NCBI GenBank assembly: GCA_017311185.1
Contig: JAESUZ010005094.1
Span: 124,001-188,000, forward strand
Length of the DNA: 64,000 nt
Origin: Proteles cristata cristata
Taxonomy: Eukaryota; Chordata; Mammalia; Carnivora; Hyaenidae
Direction of reading: 5' to 3'
The translations under genes and the position numbers were made by a program. Shown in pieces: positions 33,216 to 43,975 of the stretch. Below the pieces are notes generated by a model that did not search any database, was not told where the DNA came from, and worked only from the letters and a program-made list of their open reading frames with translations. Position 1 is the first letter of the stretch. Each line of letters begins with the position of its first letter.

Positions 33216-33814
33216 ATGAATCACTGGTCCGCGGGGTTCTGGACTGGTCCTCTGGAATGCCTTTTTCAAAAGGTCTCCACACCCAGTTAATGGAGAATAA
33301 AGAGATGGTTTCCATGATGGTTCCTGAATTAGTGCCTTCCTCCCTGCACACCTCGGCTCTGACGGAGCAGCGTGGTGACTCAGCATGTAGTAGTGGCAGC
33401 AGTTTCCAGATGCCAGCCAAAAACAGCTTGCTAGAACGCTCCTGAGAAACAGCTGCTCCTCCTTACTTTGCTAAGAAACCACGTAGTGTCACAGCAGGAC
33501 ACGAGAGCTTGAGAAGAGCTGAGGGTCGGCCAAGCGACTCCTTGGAGACGGGACAGCTGGAGCAAGCCTCCATCCGCCTGCCGTTCGGTTGGCGTGAGAC
33601 GAACCTGCATTTCTCTATAGCGTCTGCGTACATATACAGACACACCTGCAAGTGAGGTTAAGAACACGGTACATTGCACACCTGGGGCTAACCGGAGCTT
33701 GGCTTAGACAAGCTCAAAGCATGGATGGTCTTAAGCTTAGTCAATACAGTACCACCCCATCGGGTCTGCCTAATGCTCATCTGGATACCAACACGATATG
33801 AGGTTTTAGTTAGA
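33216..33814. other. Unassigned stretch
   Basis: Single-copy-looking, with scattered CpGs at 33520-33650. No gene recognised. Confidence 0.5.
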
Positions 33815-34070
33815 CGTCAGCTAGGAGGACCCGGAGAGTCAGTTCTACTTCTATGTGTCTGTCTCTCGTCTTCCCCCTGAGACCACGGGTTAGCCTGGGA
33901 ATGCCCTTCTCATGGCAATGACCAAGGGTAAGGGCAGAGAGGCCAGTCGTGAAGCATTTCCATGCCTCTACTTGTGTGGCATTTGCTAATATCTCATTGG
34001 TCAAATTAAGTCACATGGCCGTCCAGAGTCAGAGTGGGAAGGAATGTGCAAAGTCACACAGCTCTCGGGA
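33815..34070 (-). mobile_element. Possible MaLR-like LTR fragment
   Basis: 'tctcattggtcaaattaagt' followed by 'cacatggccgtccagagtca' resembles part of a MaLR-type LTR in reverse. Weak. Confidence 0.3.
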
Positions 34071-34920
34071 GAGGTAAAGAATCAGTACCATTTTTACATC
34101 CAAGGAAACTGCCGTGAAGGTGGTGGTAAGGGCTGAATTGGGTCTAATTAGCTGGTATTGGGCAATAGAAAGTAGCAGATTTTAGCTGCCCATAGTAGCT
34201 ACATCTTCTTTACTTTTCCTTATGTGCTTGTTGTGTAAAGGGAGTATGGAAATAGAAGCCTCCTGTGGATTTGGAATGTAAAGTAAGAAAACTCTGGATA
34301 CCCAAGGAGTTGAAGGAAGGGAAGACTTTCCAGTCAAATAAGGAAAATCGCAGCATCTGCCACCACCTCACAAAAGAAGAGCTCCCTCCCGAGGGGGGTG
34401 ACTCCTGCCTAAGGAATTGGCAATAAGGGTTTGCTCAACATCAGCTCATCTCCCTGAGAAATTCTCAAGGTGACCCCATGCAGGGACTTCAGGCTATGTG
34501 GAGAGAGAGGAAGCATTCCACTGAGGCATGGTGCCGGAGAGGAAGCCATCCGCTTTCCCAAGCAGTTAAACACCAAGAGCTGAACCTAAAATTAGGAAAT
34601 TAAAACTAAATAAGGCAATTCAGGCAGAACCATTTCCATCAAAAGCAGCAAGCATATGGGCCCTGCTGTCAAGTGAAGACCATCAAACTGAAATGTGTAA
34701 ATGAATCAGGGAGATTAGACAGATAAATTGGAAAAGGAGGAAAGTGTCTTTTGAAAGCCCAAATCGGGGATATGATTTGTCCCCCACGGGAAAGCTGCCC
34801 TCTGCTTCCGTCCAGCCCTTTGAGACAACCACCGGGGTTAGAACATTTGGTGTCGCCCCTGGAAAACTTTGTACAAAGGAAAAATAAATAAAAGTCCCCC
34901 AGGATATTCCTCAACAGAAA
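34071..34920. other. Unassigned repeat-poor stretch
   Basis: No repeat or gene recognised. Part of a repeat-poor interval running to about 35.6 kb. Confidence 0.5.
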
Positions 34921-35470
34921 GCCCTTTTTGAAAGTGTCTATAACAGCCTGTTGTGTGTTTTAATGAGTTGCAATGCATGCCTCCATTGGCTGGGATTTTA
35001 AAGAGAGCCTCTTTCTGCCTGCTCCCTCTGGCGTCCGTAAGTTCCTGTTTGATTCTGCATATTCATAAAATGCTCGGCAGGACACATCACAGTTCAAACA
35101 CGCTTTCAGCTTTGACGACTTCAATAAGCCTGTTCCTCGCCACTCAGCAGTTAATTCCCTGAGCTCATAAGACACTCCTACTGGGCATTTGGAGCTGCGA
35201 GTTGGCAGAGCGAGGTGCAGATTTCAAAGGCAGGTAACAGCCGTGGTGAGGATCCGGAGGAAATGTCCCCCACATGGGCTTTGCCCACTTCTGATTAGCA
35301 TGGGGATGATAACCCTTCCCCCGTCCCAGTTTGCAAATACTTCATGTTTTCCTTTCCTTGTTCTCCTTTGGGAATTTGTATTAAGCAAGAAGGCAGTTGT
35401 AAAATCCACAAAAGAAAAGAGAAATGACAAAAAAAAAAAAAAAAAAGCCTGCTGGTAATTCGTCAGGACA
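34921..35470. other. Repeat-free block, candidate conserved non-coding element
   Basis: No transposon signature over about 550 bp apart from an A run at 35430-35447. It contains AT-core motifs such as 'gttttaatgagttgcaatgc', 'tgcatattcataaaatg' and 'gcagttaattccc', of the kind bound by homeodomain or POU factors (inference). No credible frame. Confidence 0.3.
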
Positions 35471-35654
35471 AAGCTTCTTTCCTGGCTCTTGACAGCACGC
35501 ACTTCCCTCCATCCATGTTGTCCCCATCTTCGTTCAAGGCCACTTTGACTTTCATGTGGTTTGGAATAACAGCTGCCTCGCTGATCTCCCGGCCTCCACT
35601 GTGGTCCGGTGTTCCTTCTGCCGTATGATCAGAGCCACAGTTCTAGAACGAAGC
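35471..35654. other. Unassigned stretch
   Basis: Nothing recognised. Confidence 0.5.
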
Positions 35655-35990
35655 AAGTATTGGGTATCTACCACATATCAGGCAAGGTGCTGGGCTCTGA
35701 AGAGAAAACGGTGGGCAAAGCCAAGCCCCCAGCCTCACCAACCACAGGCTAGTGAGGAAAATGTTTTTGTCACATAACCACACAAATAAGGATGAAGTTG
35801 CAAGTTGGTGAAGGTGGGTGGAGGTTGAATATGTGGCCGCCTGGGAACATAGAACAGAATTGGGTGGGGGGTCAGGAAAGACTTCCCTGAGGAGGTGATG
35901 GTTGAGAGCCAACTGGAAGACCTTCAGGAGTTAAAGGGATGCAGGATGGGTTTGAGAGAGGAGACAAAGAACATTCTAGGAGAGGGGACA
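35655..35990 (+). repeat. Ancient dispersed repeat, family not named
   Basis: 'ctaccacatatcaggcaagg', 'gaaagacttccctgaggagg' and 'aacattctaggagaggggac' run in the same order as the repeat at 19940-20490. Confidence 0.55.
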
Positions 35991-36079
35991 AGCTTGAACC
36001 AAAGCTCTATGGTGAGAGGGAGCATGGCAAAGTCTAAGGATCCAAACCTGTCCACCTCCTGATTCATTTGACCTTAAGA

Positions 36080-36200
36080 AAAAGACAAGAGGCCTTACCG
36101 TGACCTCAAGACCATGCATGATCTAAGCCCCTGACTGCTCCATCTCCTTCCATCCCACCTCTCAGACTTCTGCCTGCCAGCTGATGCCACACCCATCCCT
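36080..36200 (+). mobile_element. L2 fragment
   Basis: 'ctcaagaccatgcatgatct' and 'aagcccctgactgctccatc' match the L2 part encoding the end of ORF2 and start of the 3' region. Confidence 0.5.
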
Positions 36201-36244
36201 CACACTTTCTGGGGGACTCCTTGTAGGGGAAAAAGGAATCTCAT

Positions 36245-36277
36245 TTGTAGAGGATCTGGCCAAACACTATGCTAGAT

Positions 36278-36309
<32 letters not shown>

Positions 36310-36480
36310 CACCATAATCACAACTTCTCCTATGAGGTAGATGCTGGTGTTGCCCCATTGCACAGGAAAGGAAGTTGATTTTTGGTATGAACAAGCAATA
36401 AGACAAAGATCACGCACAGTGGGAAGTGCGCCTGGGATTCACACCCCAGTGGTCAGACACTAGAGCCTAACTAATGCTTC
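36245..36480 (-). mobile_element. MIR split by a CA microsatellite
   Basis: 'ccaaacactatgctagatat' precedes the (CA)n. 'ctcctatgaggtagatgctg' and 'gggattcacaccccagtggt' follow it. All fit MIR in reverse. Confidence 0.78.
36282..36309. repeat. (CA)n microsatellite inside a MIR
   Basis: About 14 CA units at the place where MIR in reverse has a 'tttacatg'-type segment. Confidence 0.95.
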
Positions 36481-37814
36481 CCTCCAAGGTGGTGGGGGTC
36501 AGGAAGAAGAGGTGAGTGAAGGGAAGGCCCCATACAGTTCTCTTCTTGTGCCAAGTCCATTTGATTGGTACTCGCGATCTTGAAAAGGGCTATGAAGCCC
36601 CATCCAGGCTTTCAAGACAGCCTGTGGGGATCGATTAGCAATGTCTGCCATGAGCACAGAACAGGGAAGGGGCAGCATATGTCCTAGGTATTTTTCATCC
36701 CTGGACCAGCAGGATGTATGCTCTGGAGGGAGAACAACTCTAGTCCCAATTTGGCAAGTGTGAACTAGCATTCCTTCTCCATAAGGCTTTTCTAGACCTT
36801 CTCTGGCCACTCGAGAGCTGCTGTTCAGAGACCCCAGCTCAATGGCAGATCAAGTCAGAGATGCAGCTTCAACCCAGGTGAGCCAAGTCTCCCCGTACAT
36901 TGCTTCCCAGCAGGCTTTCCCTCCGAGAAGTCCTTCAGCCCTGCCTCGTGAGAGAACTAAACCCACTCTCCCCATCACATGTGAAAACCCTTAGCCAGTT
37001 AGCTTCATCTTCATGTCCACCAATGAAACTCAAACACAGAATAGAGAGACCTTGATGATCTCAGACGCCATGACCAGCCTCCAAATGCCTGGAGGCCTCT
37101 CATTTTCAGAGACTCTCAATGCTCTCCCAAGGCCCCTGTAGAAACTTCCTTTGCACTTGGCAACCCCCATGTTGTTTCTCCTGTCACTTTATTACAGTAA
37201 CGCCCACCGGGCTGGCAGGGTCTGGAGCCATGCCCCAACCTCCTGGCAAAGTGTCAGCAATTTTGACCACGCCATCCATGTCCAAGAGAGCAGATGCAAG
37301 TGGCTGCTCCTTCTCAGCACCCAGATCTCCCAGAGGCTGGAGCTTTCTGGAGCAAACATAAATGTGCATGCTCCTCTCATCCCCCACCCCTCCTCTGCTC
37401 TGAGCTCATCTTATGAAGAACACATCTGAGGATGGGAAGCGCATTGAGCTGTGTCTGCCCCCTTTTTTTTTTAAAGGCAGCCTTTAAAAGCCTCTCTCCG
37501 GGTCTAATTATCTTTTAGAGGGAGACAAATACGTTCCCTCATTCCTATGTGTTTTTCAGGCTTTGCAGCCATTCCCCCTCTGTGAGAACCTAGCTCCATT
37601 ATAGAACACAAAGCCCGCACGGGACCCCAGAGTGCTCTCTGTGGTGGGGCCAGAGAAGGAAACGGCTGGGTCCTTCCCCGGATCTTTCCAGAAGCTTGCA
37701 CTGCCCTCAGAGTCAGGCTCATGTGCATTTTCTTTTCTCAACTCTTCCAGTTTAAGGATGGCTCTCCAGTAAATAGAAAGCCAAGTTTGCTATCTCTGCT
37801 TTGTTTTGAGAAGC
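36481..37814. other. Unassigned repeat-poor stretch
   Basis: About 1.3 kb with no recognised transposon. Overlapping frames of 60-103 codons on both strands at 36499-37741 have no motifs. A T run lies at 37463-37471. Confidence 0.5.
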
Positions 37815-38025
37815 TGTTAGAATAGCTGTTCAGAACCCAGACTCTGGGGTCAAGCTTCCCAGTTTGAAACCTGGTTGCAGCCCTTGTTAATGACGTGACT
37901 GCAAGTTACACACTCTCTCTGGCCTCAGTGTACTCATCTGTAATTTGGGAGTACTATCTCCCTTACAGTTGTCAGGAGGGTGAAACCAGCTAATGTTTGT
38001 GCTTAAAACAGGGCTGGAACACAAT
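37815..38025 (+). mobile_element. MIR
   Basis: 'cagactctggggtcaagctt', 'ctggcctcagtgtactcatc', 'gttgtcaggagggtgaaacc' and 'aaaacagggctggaacaca' run in MIR order. Nearly full length. Confidence 0.9.
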
Positions 38026-38027
38026 AG

Positions 38028-38130
38028 CGCTACTACGAATTTATCCAAAGAATGCAGGAGTGCTGATTCATACACATGCACCCCAATGTTTATAGCAGCA
38101 CTATCAATAATAGCCAAAATACGGAAACTA
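38028..38130 (+). mobile_element. L1 ORF2 scrap
   Basis: 'gaatttatccaaagaatgca', 'catgcaccccaatgtttata' and 'gcagcactatcaataatagc' are the familiar L1 ORF2-end phrases. The match stops after 'caaaatacggaaact'. Confidence 0.75.
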
Positions 38131-38309
38131 GCCTCAGTTTCTCCCTGTGAATAAAACTCTCTCAGACTGTGTAAATCCCCAATTTTCTTGCCCAATTCAT
38201 CAAGGGGTGAAGGGTAGTTCCCTGAAATTAGATATTGAATGTCCTGCTGATGTCTCATGTGGGGCCTCTCACCCATTTTGATTTCAAGTCAAAAAATAAA
38301 ACAATCTAG

Positions 38310-38526
38310 GTGTGCCTGGGTGGCGCAAGTGGTTAAGCATCCGACTCTTGATCTCGGCTCAGGTCACGATCTCGCAGTTGATGGGTTCAAGCCCCACATC
38401 GAGCTCTGTGCTGATGGTGCAGAGCCTGCTAGGGATTCTGTCTCTCCTTCTCTCTGCCCCTCTCCCACTTGTGCTCTCTTTCACTCTCTCAAAATAAATA
38501 AACTTCAAAAATCTTTAATTAAATAG
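38310..38526 (+). mobile_element. SINEC copy with TSD (1st of five alternating SINEs)
   Basis: Head 'gtgtgcctgggtggcgcaag' and B-box 'gggttcaagcccc'. The 17-bp TSD with two mismatches lies at 38293-38309 and 38527-38543 ('aaaataaaacaatctag' / 'aaaataaaacagtatag'). Confidence 0.94.
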
Positions 38527-38543
38527 AAAATAAAACAGTATAG

Positions 38544-38982
38544 ACATATTTTCACCCCCATCTTGGTAACAAAGACCGTCCCCATTAACAGAAGTTTTGG
38601 AGTGAATTCAAAAACACTGCAAAGATATGAGAAAGAGTCCTCTTCCTGGAAGCCAGGAGCCTCATTTCTGCCAGTTATCAGTCATGGGATCTTGGGAGAA
38701 TTACTTCCCCTTCTAGGGTCTCAGTGTCTTGAGAGGGTCCAGGGCCCCTGAGGATCTTTGCGTCCACACACACCTCGCGTAAGCAGAGCTTGAATCTAAT
38801 TCAATGAGTCACTTAGAATAAAAAAAGAGAGATAATGAACTCCAGCTGTTAAGGACCATCTACAGTTCTTTGTTCCAAATTGTGTTGGCTGACTCAGGAT
38901 GAAGGGTTGGGGTGTGTTGTTTTTTTTTTTTTTGGTTTAAATTAGTAAATAACATAGTAGAGGTGGTATAAGAGGGCTCCTG
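38544..38982. other. Unassigned stretch
   Basis: T run at 38919-38934. Nothing else recognised. Confidence 0.5.
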
Positions 38983-38998
38983 AGTGGTTCATTATTTT

Positions 38999-39215
38999 TT
39001 TTTAAAATATTTTTTATTTATTTCTAGGAGAGAGAGACACAGCGTGAGCAGAAGAGGGTCAGAGAGAGAGGGAGTCACAGACTCTGAAACAGGCTCCAGG
39101 CTCTGAGCTGGTAGTCAGCACAGAGCCCGACGCGGGGGCTCGAACCCACGAACCATGAGTTCATGACCTAAGCGAAAGTCGGACGCTCAACCGACTAAGC
39201 CACCCAGGTGCCCCA
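38999..39215 (-). mobile_element. SINEC copy, young-type subfamily, with TSD (2nd of five)
   Basis: Variant set as in 2973-3202. TSD 'agtggttcattatttt' (38983-38998) and 'agcggttcattatttt' (39216-39231) differ at one base. Confidence 0.96.
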
Positions 39216-39291
39216 AGCGGTTCATTATTTTGTAAGAATGGAAGCATAAATTTTTTACATGCCAGGAGAGTAGCTTAAAAGTCCTATAGAA

Positions 39292-39504
39292 AAGGCGCAC
39301 CCAGGTGGCTCAATCACCTGTCAGACTTTGGCTCAGGTCATGAACTCACCATTGGTGGGTTTGAGCCCTGCATTGGGCTCTGTGCTGACAGCTTGGAGCC
39401 TGGAGCCTGCTTCAGATTCTGTGTCTCCCTCTCTCTCTGCCTCTTCCCTATTCATGCTCTGTCTCTCTCTCAAAGCTGAGTAAACATAAAAAAAAAACTT
39501 TTTT
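39292..39504 (+). mobile_element. SINEC copy with TSD (3rd of five)
   Basis: Head 'gcgcacccaggtggctcaat'-like with a small deletion after it. Standard 'tgctgacagcttggagcctg' body. TSD 'aagtcctatagaa' (39279-39291) and 'aagtcatatagaa' (39505-39517). Confidence 0.94.
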
Positions 39505-39684
39505 AAGTCATATAGAATGGGTGCAAAGTACATGGCATTTGAACTGTTTTCCTCCATCTTGCAGCCATGACAGACATCACTAATCAATCATGGCGTTCAG
39601 CCTCCAAATTGTTCTTACCACAGAGCACCAGGTGGCCATCAACAGTGGACTTGAGTCAAAATCCATTTGATGGCCTTCATCTAG

Positions 39685-39790
39685 GACCATTTTCCTATTT
39701 TACAGATCAGAAACTTGAGTCTTTTGAGACTAAGCACATGGCCCAAGGTCCTGGAACTTATCAGAAGCAGAACCAGAATCCCAACCCTGT
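39685..39790 (-). mobile_element. MIR fragment
   Basis: 'ttttcctattttacagatca' and 'acatggcccaaggtcctgga' match MIR in reverse. Confidence 0.75.
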
Positions 39791-39861
39791 AATTTCCTAT
39801 TACCTTTTTCAATACTGTGCCACCTGAAACCTTAATAAAACGTGATATAAAGACTTTCATG

Positions 39862-40066
39862 TTAAATTTTTTTATATTTTATTTTTGAGAGAGAGACAGA
39901 GTGGGAGCAGGGGAGGGGCAGAGAACGAGGGAGACAGAATCCAAAGCAAGTTCCAGGCTCTGAGCTGTCCTTGCAGAGCTTGATGCAGGGCTTGAACACA
40001 CGGACCTTGAGATCATGACCTGAGCCGAAGATGGATGCCCAACTGACTGAACCACCCAGGCATCCC
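39862..40066 (-). mobile_element. SINEC copy (4th of five)
   Basis: Body 'gagagagagacagagtggga' and head 'accacccaggcatccc'. Diverged. No clean TSD. Confidence 0.92.
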
Positions 40067-40184
40067 AAGGTTGTCACATTAGCACTAAAACTCAGGTTTA
40101 TCTTGTTGCTCTAGAACAAAATCTAACAAACCTGTTACAAACAAAATATAGGACTAGCTGACCACGTTGAAAATTCAATTTCCT

Positions 40185-40411
40185 GGGACACCTGGGTGGC
40201 TCAGTCGGTTAAGTGTCTGACTTTGGCTCAGGTCATGAACTCACGGTTCGTGGGTTTGAGCCCCGCATCGGGCTCTGTGCTGACAGCTCAGAGCCTGGAG
40301 CCTGTTTCAGATTCTGTATCTCCCTCTCTCTGACCCCCCCCGCTCACGTTGTCTCTCTCTCTCTGTCTTTCTCTCTCAGAAATAAATAAAACATCAAAAA
40401 TTTAAAAAAAA
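40185..40411 (+). mobile_element. SINEC copy with exact 16-bp TSD (5th of five)
   Basis: Head 'gggacacctgggtggctcag'. A body mixing standard and young-type features ('tgctgacagctcagagc' with 'ctctctgacccc'). The 16-bp TSD 'gaaaattcaatttcct' is exact at 40169-40184 and 40412-40427. Confidence 0.97.
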
Positions 40412-40427
40412 GAAAATTCAATTTCCT

Positions 40428-40739
40428 TTGCACTTCCTCCGAATGGGTTCCTAAAATGCCTTTCATGCTAAGTTATAGCAGCTATGGAGAAGGAACTTGA
40501 GTATCACTAGGGAAGAAAAGGACAAAAATGAGGTGGTTTCAGGCACGTTAGTTGGCCATTTTCAAGAGCTAGAAAATCCATGGTGTGCTGTTATTAACTC
40601 AGGAAGCAGTACTTTGCCCTCCACAGAGTCATCATCAAGCTCACCGAGCCCCTTAGAGCAACACCTGACGAATCCATGTCTCTACAGAAGGTGCCCTGGT
40701 GCCTGACACAGAGAAGGTGCTCCAAAATAAAAGTCAAAT
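40428..40739. other. Unassigned stretch
   Basis: Nothing recognised beyond a faint L2/MIR-like 'cctggtgcctgacacagaga' at 40692-40711. Confidence 0.5.
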
Positions 40740-40930
40740 GGAAATGAGTGCTTGGGTCTGTATTAATATTCTCTCATATTAAGCTATAAAAAATAATTAT
40801 AATCTGTCCCTGTGTTACTCTCCATTATTGCTTATCTAATTGCTGCTGAAATCTACAAGAGGAGTCCAGTCTTAAAAAGCTCTTATCTCCAAGGTATTTG
40901 TAATAGGAAAGTGAATGACAGCAACCGGGA
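40740..40930. other. AT-rich repeat-free block, possible conserved element
   Basis: AT-rich with motif-like words such as 'gcttatctaattgctgctga' and 'aaaaataattataatctg', and no transposon signature. Conservation cannot be judged here. Confidence 0.25.
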
Positions 40931-42469
40931 GACAAAGGAGAGGCGGTCAGATTTAGTCAAAATGGAAGGATATTTTTTATGACATGAGAGCTAAGAGGAG
41001 CTCTTAAGAGACGTCTAATGAATTCTGATGACCGGTTAAAGAATACAGAGGACTTAGAAACATGAGGCAGGGGACCAGGTAGAGTCTATGGCAATGATTC
41101 CTATGAGAGATGATGAAGTCTGAACTGATAAGCCAGTGGCAGGGAGAAGAGCCATCCGGTGGGGGATGCTAATACCAAAATTCTGTTGAGTAGACTCAGC
41201 AGGAGGCGACAAAATGGGAAATAAGGGAGAACATGTGGCTGAGCAAGCCTGTGGGAGACAGTGTATCCATTAGCACAATTGTTTAGCCATTAGATCTGCA
41301 GCCAGATGTGGTCTTGGGGGTGTACGGCTGCCCCCATCATGCCAGAGCAGCCTGCAAGCCTCAGCTGGATGAGCCACAGCCCTGGTTTCTTCCCAACTGT
41401 GGCTTTATCACTGCTCCACCAGGTCATTTGTGGATCCCAGGGAGGGCTGAGGAGGGCTGAGCAGGCCACTTCCAGCCTTCTGGTGGGTTTCAGTGGGTTT
41501 CCTTGTTTCCCAAAGACCGACCTGCCGAAAGTAATTCACGTTGCCCGGGGAAAGCAGATCCACAGCCTTCCGAAGTGGATGCTGACATTGTAAAGCTCCA
41601 GCCTCTTCTGGGATCCTCGTTACTTGGAAATATCAGCCATTCGGGAAGTGGAAACACTGTGTTGTGACCAGGATCTGGCCAGATGTCTTAAAATGCAGAG
41701 CTAGGAGTGTGCTGCAGACTTTGACGGATGATTTGAGGCGAGAGAGGAGAGATACTGTACAATACAGGCCAGGTGACAAGTGAGAGTTGGACATTGGATG
41801 TCACTGACTGGTACATATGGACCATCTCTCATCCCAGGAAATTACTCTCTGGCCTCATCCCCCTGAGGCCCTGGTCACCACCACCCTTCTCCTCAGGCTT
41901 CTCCATCCATAGACCTTCCTCTCAACTCCTTTCTGCTCTGTTCTCCACCCAACTCTTTTTCTACAGACTGCTAGAAATGCAGGATCCTGTCCCACTGCAC
42001 TTGACCCCAGAGTACCAAGAAATCCAGCCCTCTCTCCTTTCCCCATCGTTCATCCAGCCTCTGCTGGGGGGCGAGGGACAGGTCCTATATTAGAACCAAA
42101 ATGTCCATCAAGGCATTTTTCTAAACAATAGAACTTTCCAATCTCTGAGATTAATTGTGCCATTTCTCTAGAAAGCAGAGAATCTGCAGCCAGTTTCTGT
42201 TTAAGATAACAACGTTCCTTTCTGTTCTACTGTACTGATGTCAAAGCATTTGGTGAAACCTTTCCCTTTGCATTCTCGGCTGCTGGTTACCCACCATGCT
42301 CGCCTACGGTCACTTGATAGCAAAATAGCAGAACACAAAGATAGAGAGATTCCCCAGAGATTCTCATTGGTCACGTGATACAACAGGCACCGAGGGGCTC
42401 AGCAACTTTGTGGCCAAGCCAGGGTCCGACCCTTAGCTGTGACAGCCAGCTTGGCGTCCCCACTACTTC
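40931..42469. other. Unassigned repeat-poor stretch
   Basis: About 1.5 kb without recognised transposons. Small direct repeats ('gggagggctgaggagggctg' at 41441-41460 and 'gtgggttt' nearby) are the only structure. The frames at 41306-41593 and 41773-42093 have no motifs. Confidence 0.5.
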
Positions 42470-42548
42470 TCTAGTGGTTTCTACACCTGAGTGTACATCA
42501 GAAATGCCTGGGGCAGGCCCATCACCAGAGGTGCTGATTCGATGAGTG
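42470..42548 (+). mobile_element. MER20-like (hAT) fragment
   Basis: 'agtggtttctacacctgagt', 'gtacatcagaaatgcctggg' and 'gaggtgctgattcgatgagt' fit MER20 with an internal deletion. Confidence 0.55.
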
Positions 42549-42869
42549 GGTATTGGTTATGGGGATTTCACTGCAAATAAGGGAAACTCCAACTCAATAA
42601 AAGAGCTTATTATCTCATATAACAGAAGTCTACAGAGAGGTCAGGCCTCCAGGAAGGTTGATTCAGTTGCTCAGAGGTGTCAAGAGGCCAGAGGGAAGAA
42701 ATGCCCTTCAGGACAATGTCAGGGATCAGTCAGTTGTATCAGACCGCCAGGCACCTCCCCAGTCTGGGTCACAAAACCCACTGACATCACAGTTAGCACT
42801 GTGTATTAAACTTACCTATTGTTTGTCTAGATTTGGGGCTCAGCAAGAGCAAGCACCATGACTCTGCCC
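42549..42869. repeat. Possible ancient repeat, unnamed
   Basis: 'gggaaactccaactcaataa' and 'cttattatctcatataacag' recall a dispersed mammalian repeat. The stretch at 52310-52570 may belong to the same type. Not assigned. Confidence 0.3.
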
Positions 42870-43110
42870 TCCTGGCCTTTATACCCGCTTTGCCCTCTTC
42901 TCAGAATGCTCTCCCTGAACCCACTCCTTATGGTTCCGTCTCCTGGCCATTTCCAAAACACCTTAGGGCACTTATTTTGGAGTTGACTTCCTCCAGGAAG
43001 ACTTCCTAGACTTCCAAATGCCAGTGAGCTTGTTTGGTTCTTCCAATATCTCTTGTACTTGTACTTCATACTCATCTCACTATATTGTAATTTTCTGGCT
43101 CCCTGTGTCC
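42870..43110 (+). mobile_element. L2 fragment
   Basis: 'tcagaatgctctccctgaac', 'gacttcctccaggaagactt' and 'ctcactatattgtaattttc' fit the L2 3' half. Confidence 0.6.
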
Positions 43111-43459
43111 CTTCCAGACATTTAAATTCGATCCAAACCCTGTTATACAACCACTGATTTCTGGGAGTTTCCAGTTTCCTACTGCTTCTCTCTGTTCCCA
43201 CCTATGCCTGGTGCCTGTTTCAGCCCCTGAGAGTATTACATCAGGTCCCAGAAAGTCCCAGAAACAGGGGCTTTCAGCATGTGTACTCATGATCCTTATC
43301 ATCAGAACATTCTAGGCAGCATGACTCAGGCCTGGCTCCTGGGTTTCATTTCCATGCTGAGAACTCTCCCAGGGGACACAGAAGTCTCCGGCCACATTAT
43401 CTTCTCATCTCAACCCCAGAAAAGACTATTATTATTATTATGGTGTTAAAAAAGAGAAA
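43111..43459. other. Unassigned stretch
   Basis: Contains (TTA)n-like 'tattattattattat' at 43428-43442. Otherwise nothing recognised. Confidence 0.5.
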
Positions 43460-43777
43460 GGTATCTAAATGAGCAATAAATTATACATACATGTGGATCA
43501 AGATACAACTGCATGGATTTTCATAGCAACATTCTCTACAATTAACATCGAAACCAACCTAAATGTCCACCAAATAGGGAACTGGCTAAATATTGTACGT
43601 TTTAACCATACTGTAGGATTTTAAGCAACCATTAAAATTGATGAGATATTTGTAAATGTGTTGACCCAGAAAGAGGACCATGGCATAATGTAGAGTTAAA
43701 AAGCAGGTTACAGAATAAGAGAACACACACGATGTTAACGCATTTGCATAAAAGTATGTGGGTGTGTGTGTGTGTGT

Positions 43778-43820
<43 letters not shown>

Positions 43821-43975
43821 TGTATTTAGAAATATCTGGAGGAATATTTATCAAAATATTAGCAGTGGTTATCTCTGGGAAATGGGATTTTGGAAGGTTT
43901 TTCTCTCTCTTCTTTTGTCCTTCAGTATTGAGTGAATCTTATTTTTATTTTGAGTGTGTGTTTTTATAATGGGGG
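43460..43975 (+). mobile_element. Old L1M 3' end with internal microsatellite
   Basis: 'aaccaacctaaatgtccacc', 'aagcaaccattaaaattgat', 'agcagtggttatctctggga' and 'ttttgtccttcagtattgag' follow an old L1 3' end. The compound repeat at 43758-43817 lies inside. Confidence 0.8.
43758..43817. repeat. Compound (TG)n-(AG)n microsatellite in an L1
   Basis: 'gggtgtgtgtgtgtgtgtga' passes directly into about 18 AG units. Confidence 0.96.

Noticed and set aside
38293..40427. CRISPR-like array of evenly spaced repeats
   Set aside because: The repeats are ~210-bp SINEs in alternating orientation with poly-A tails in a mammalian genome.
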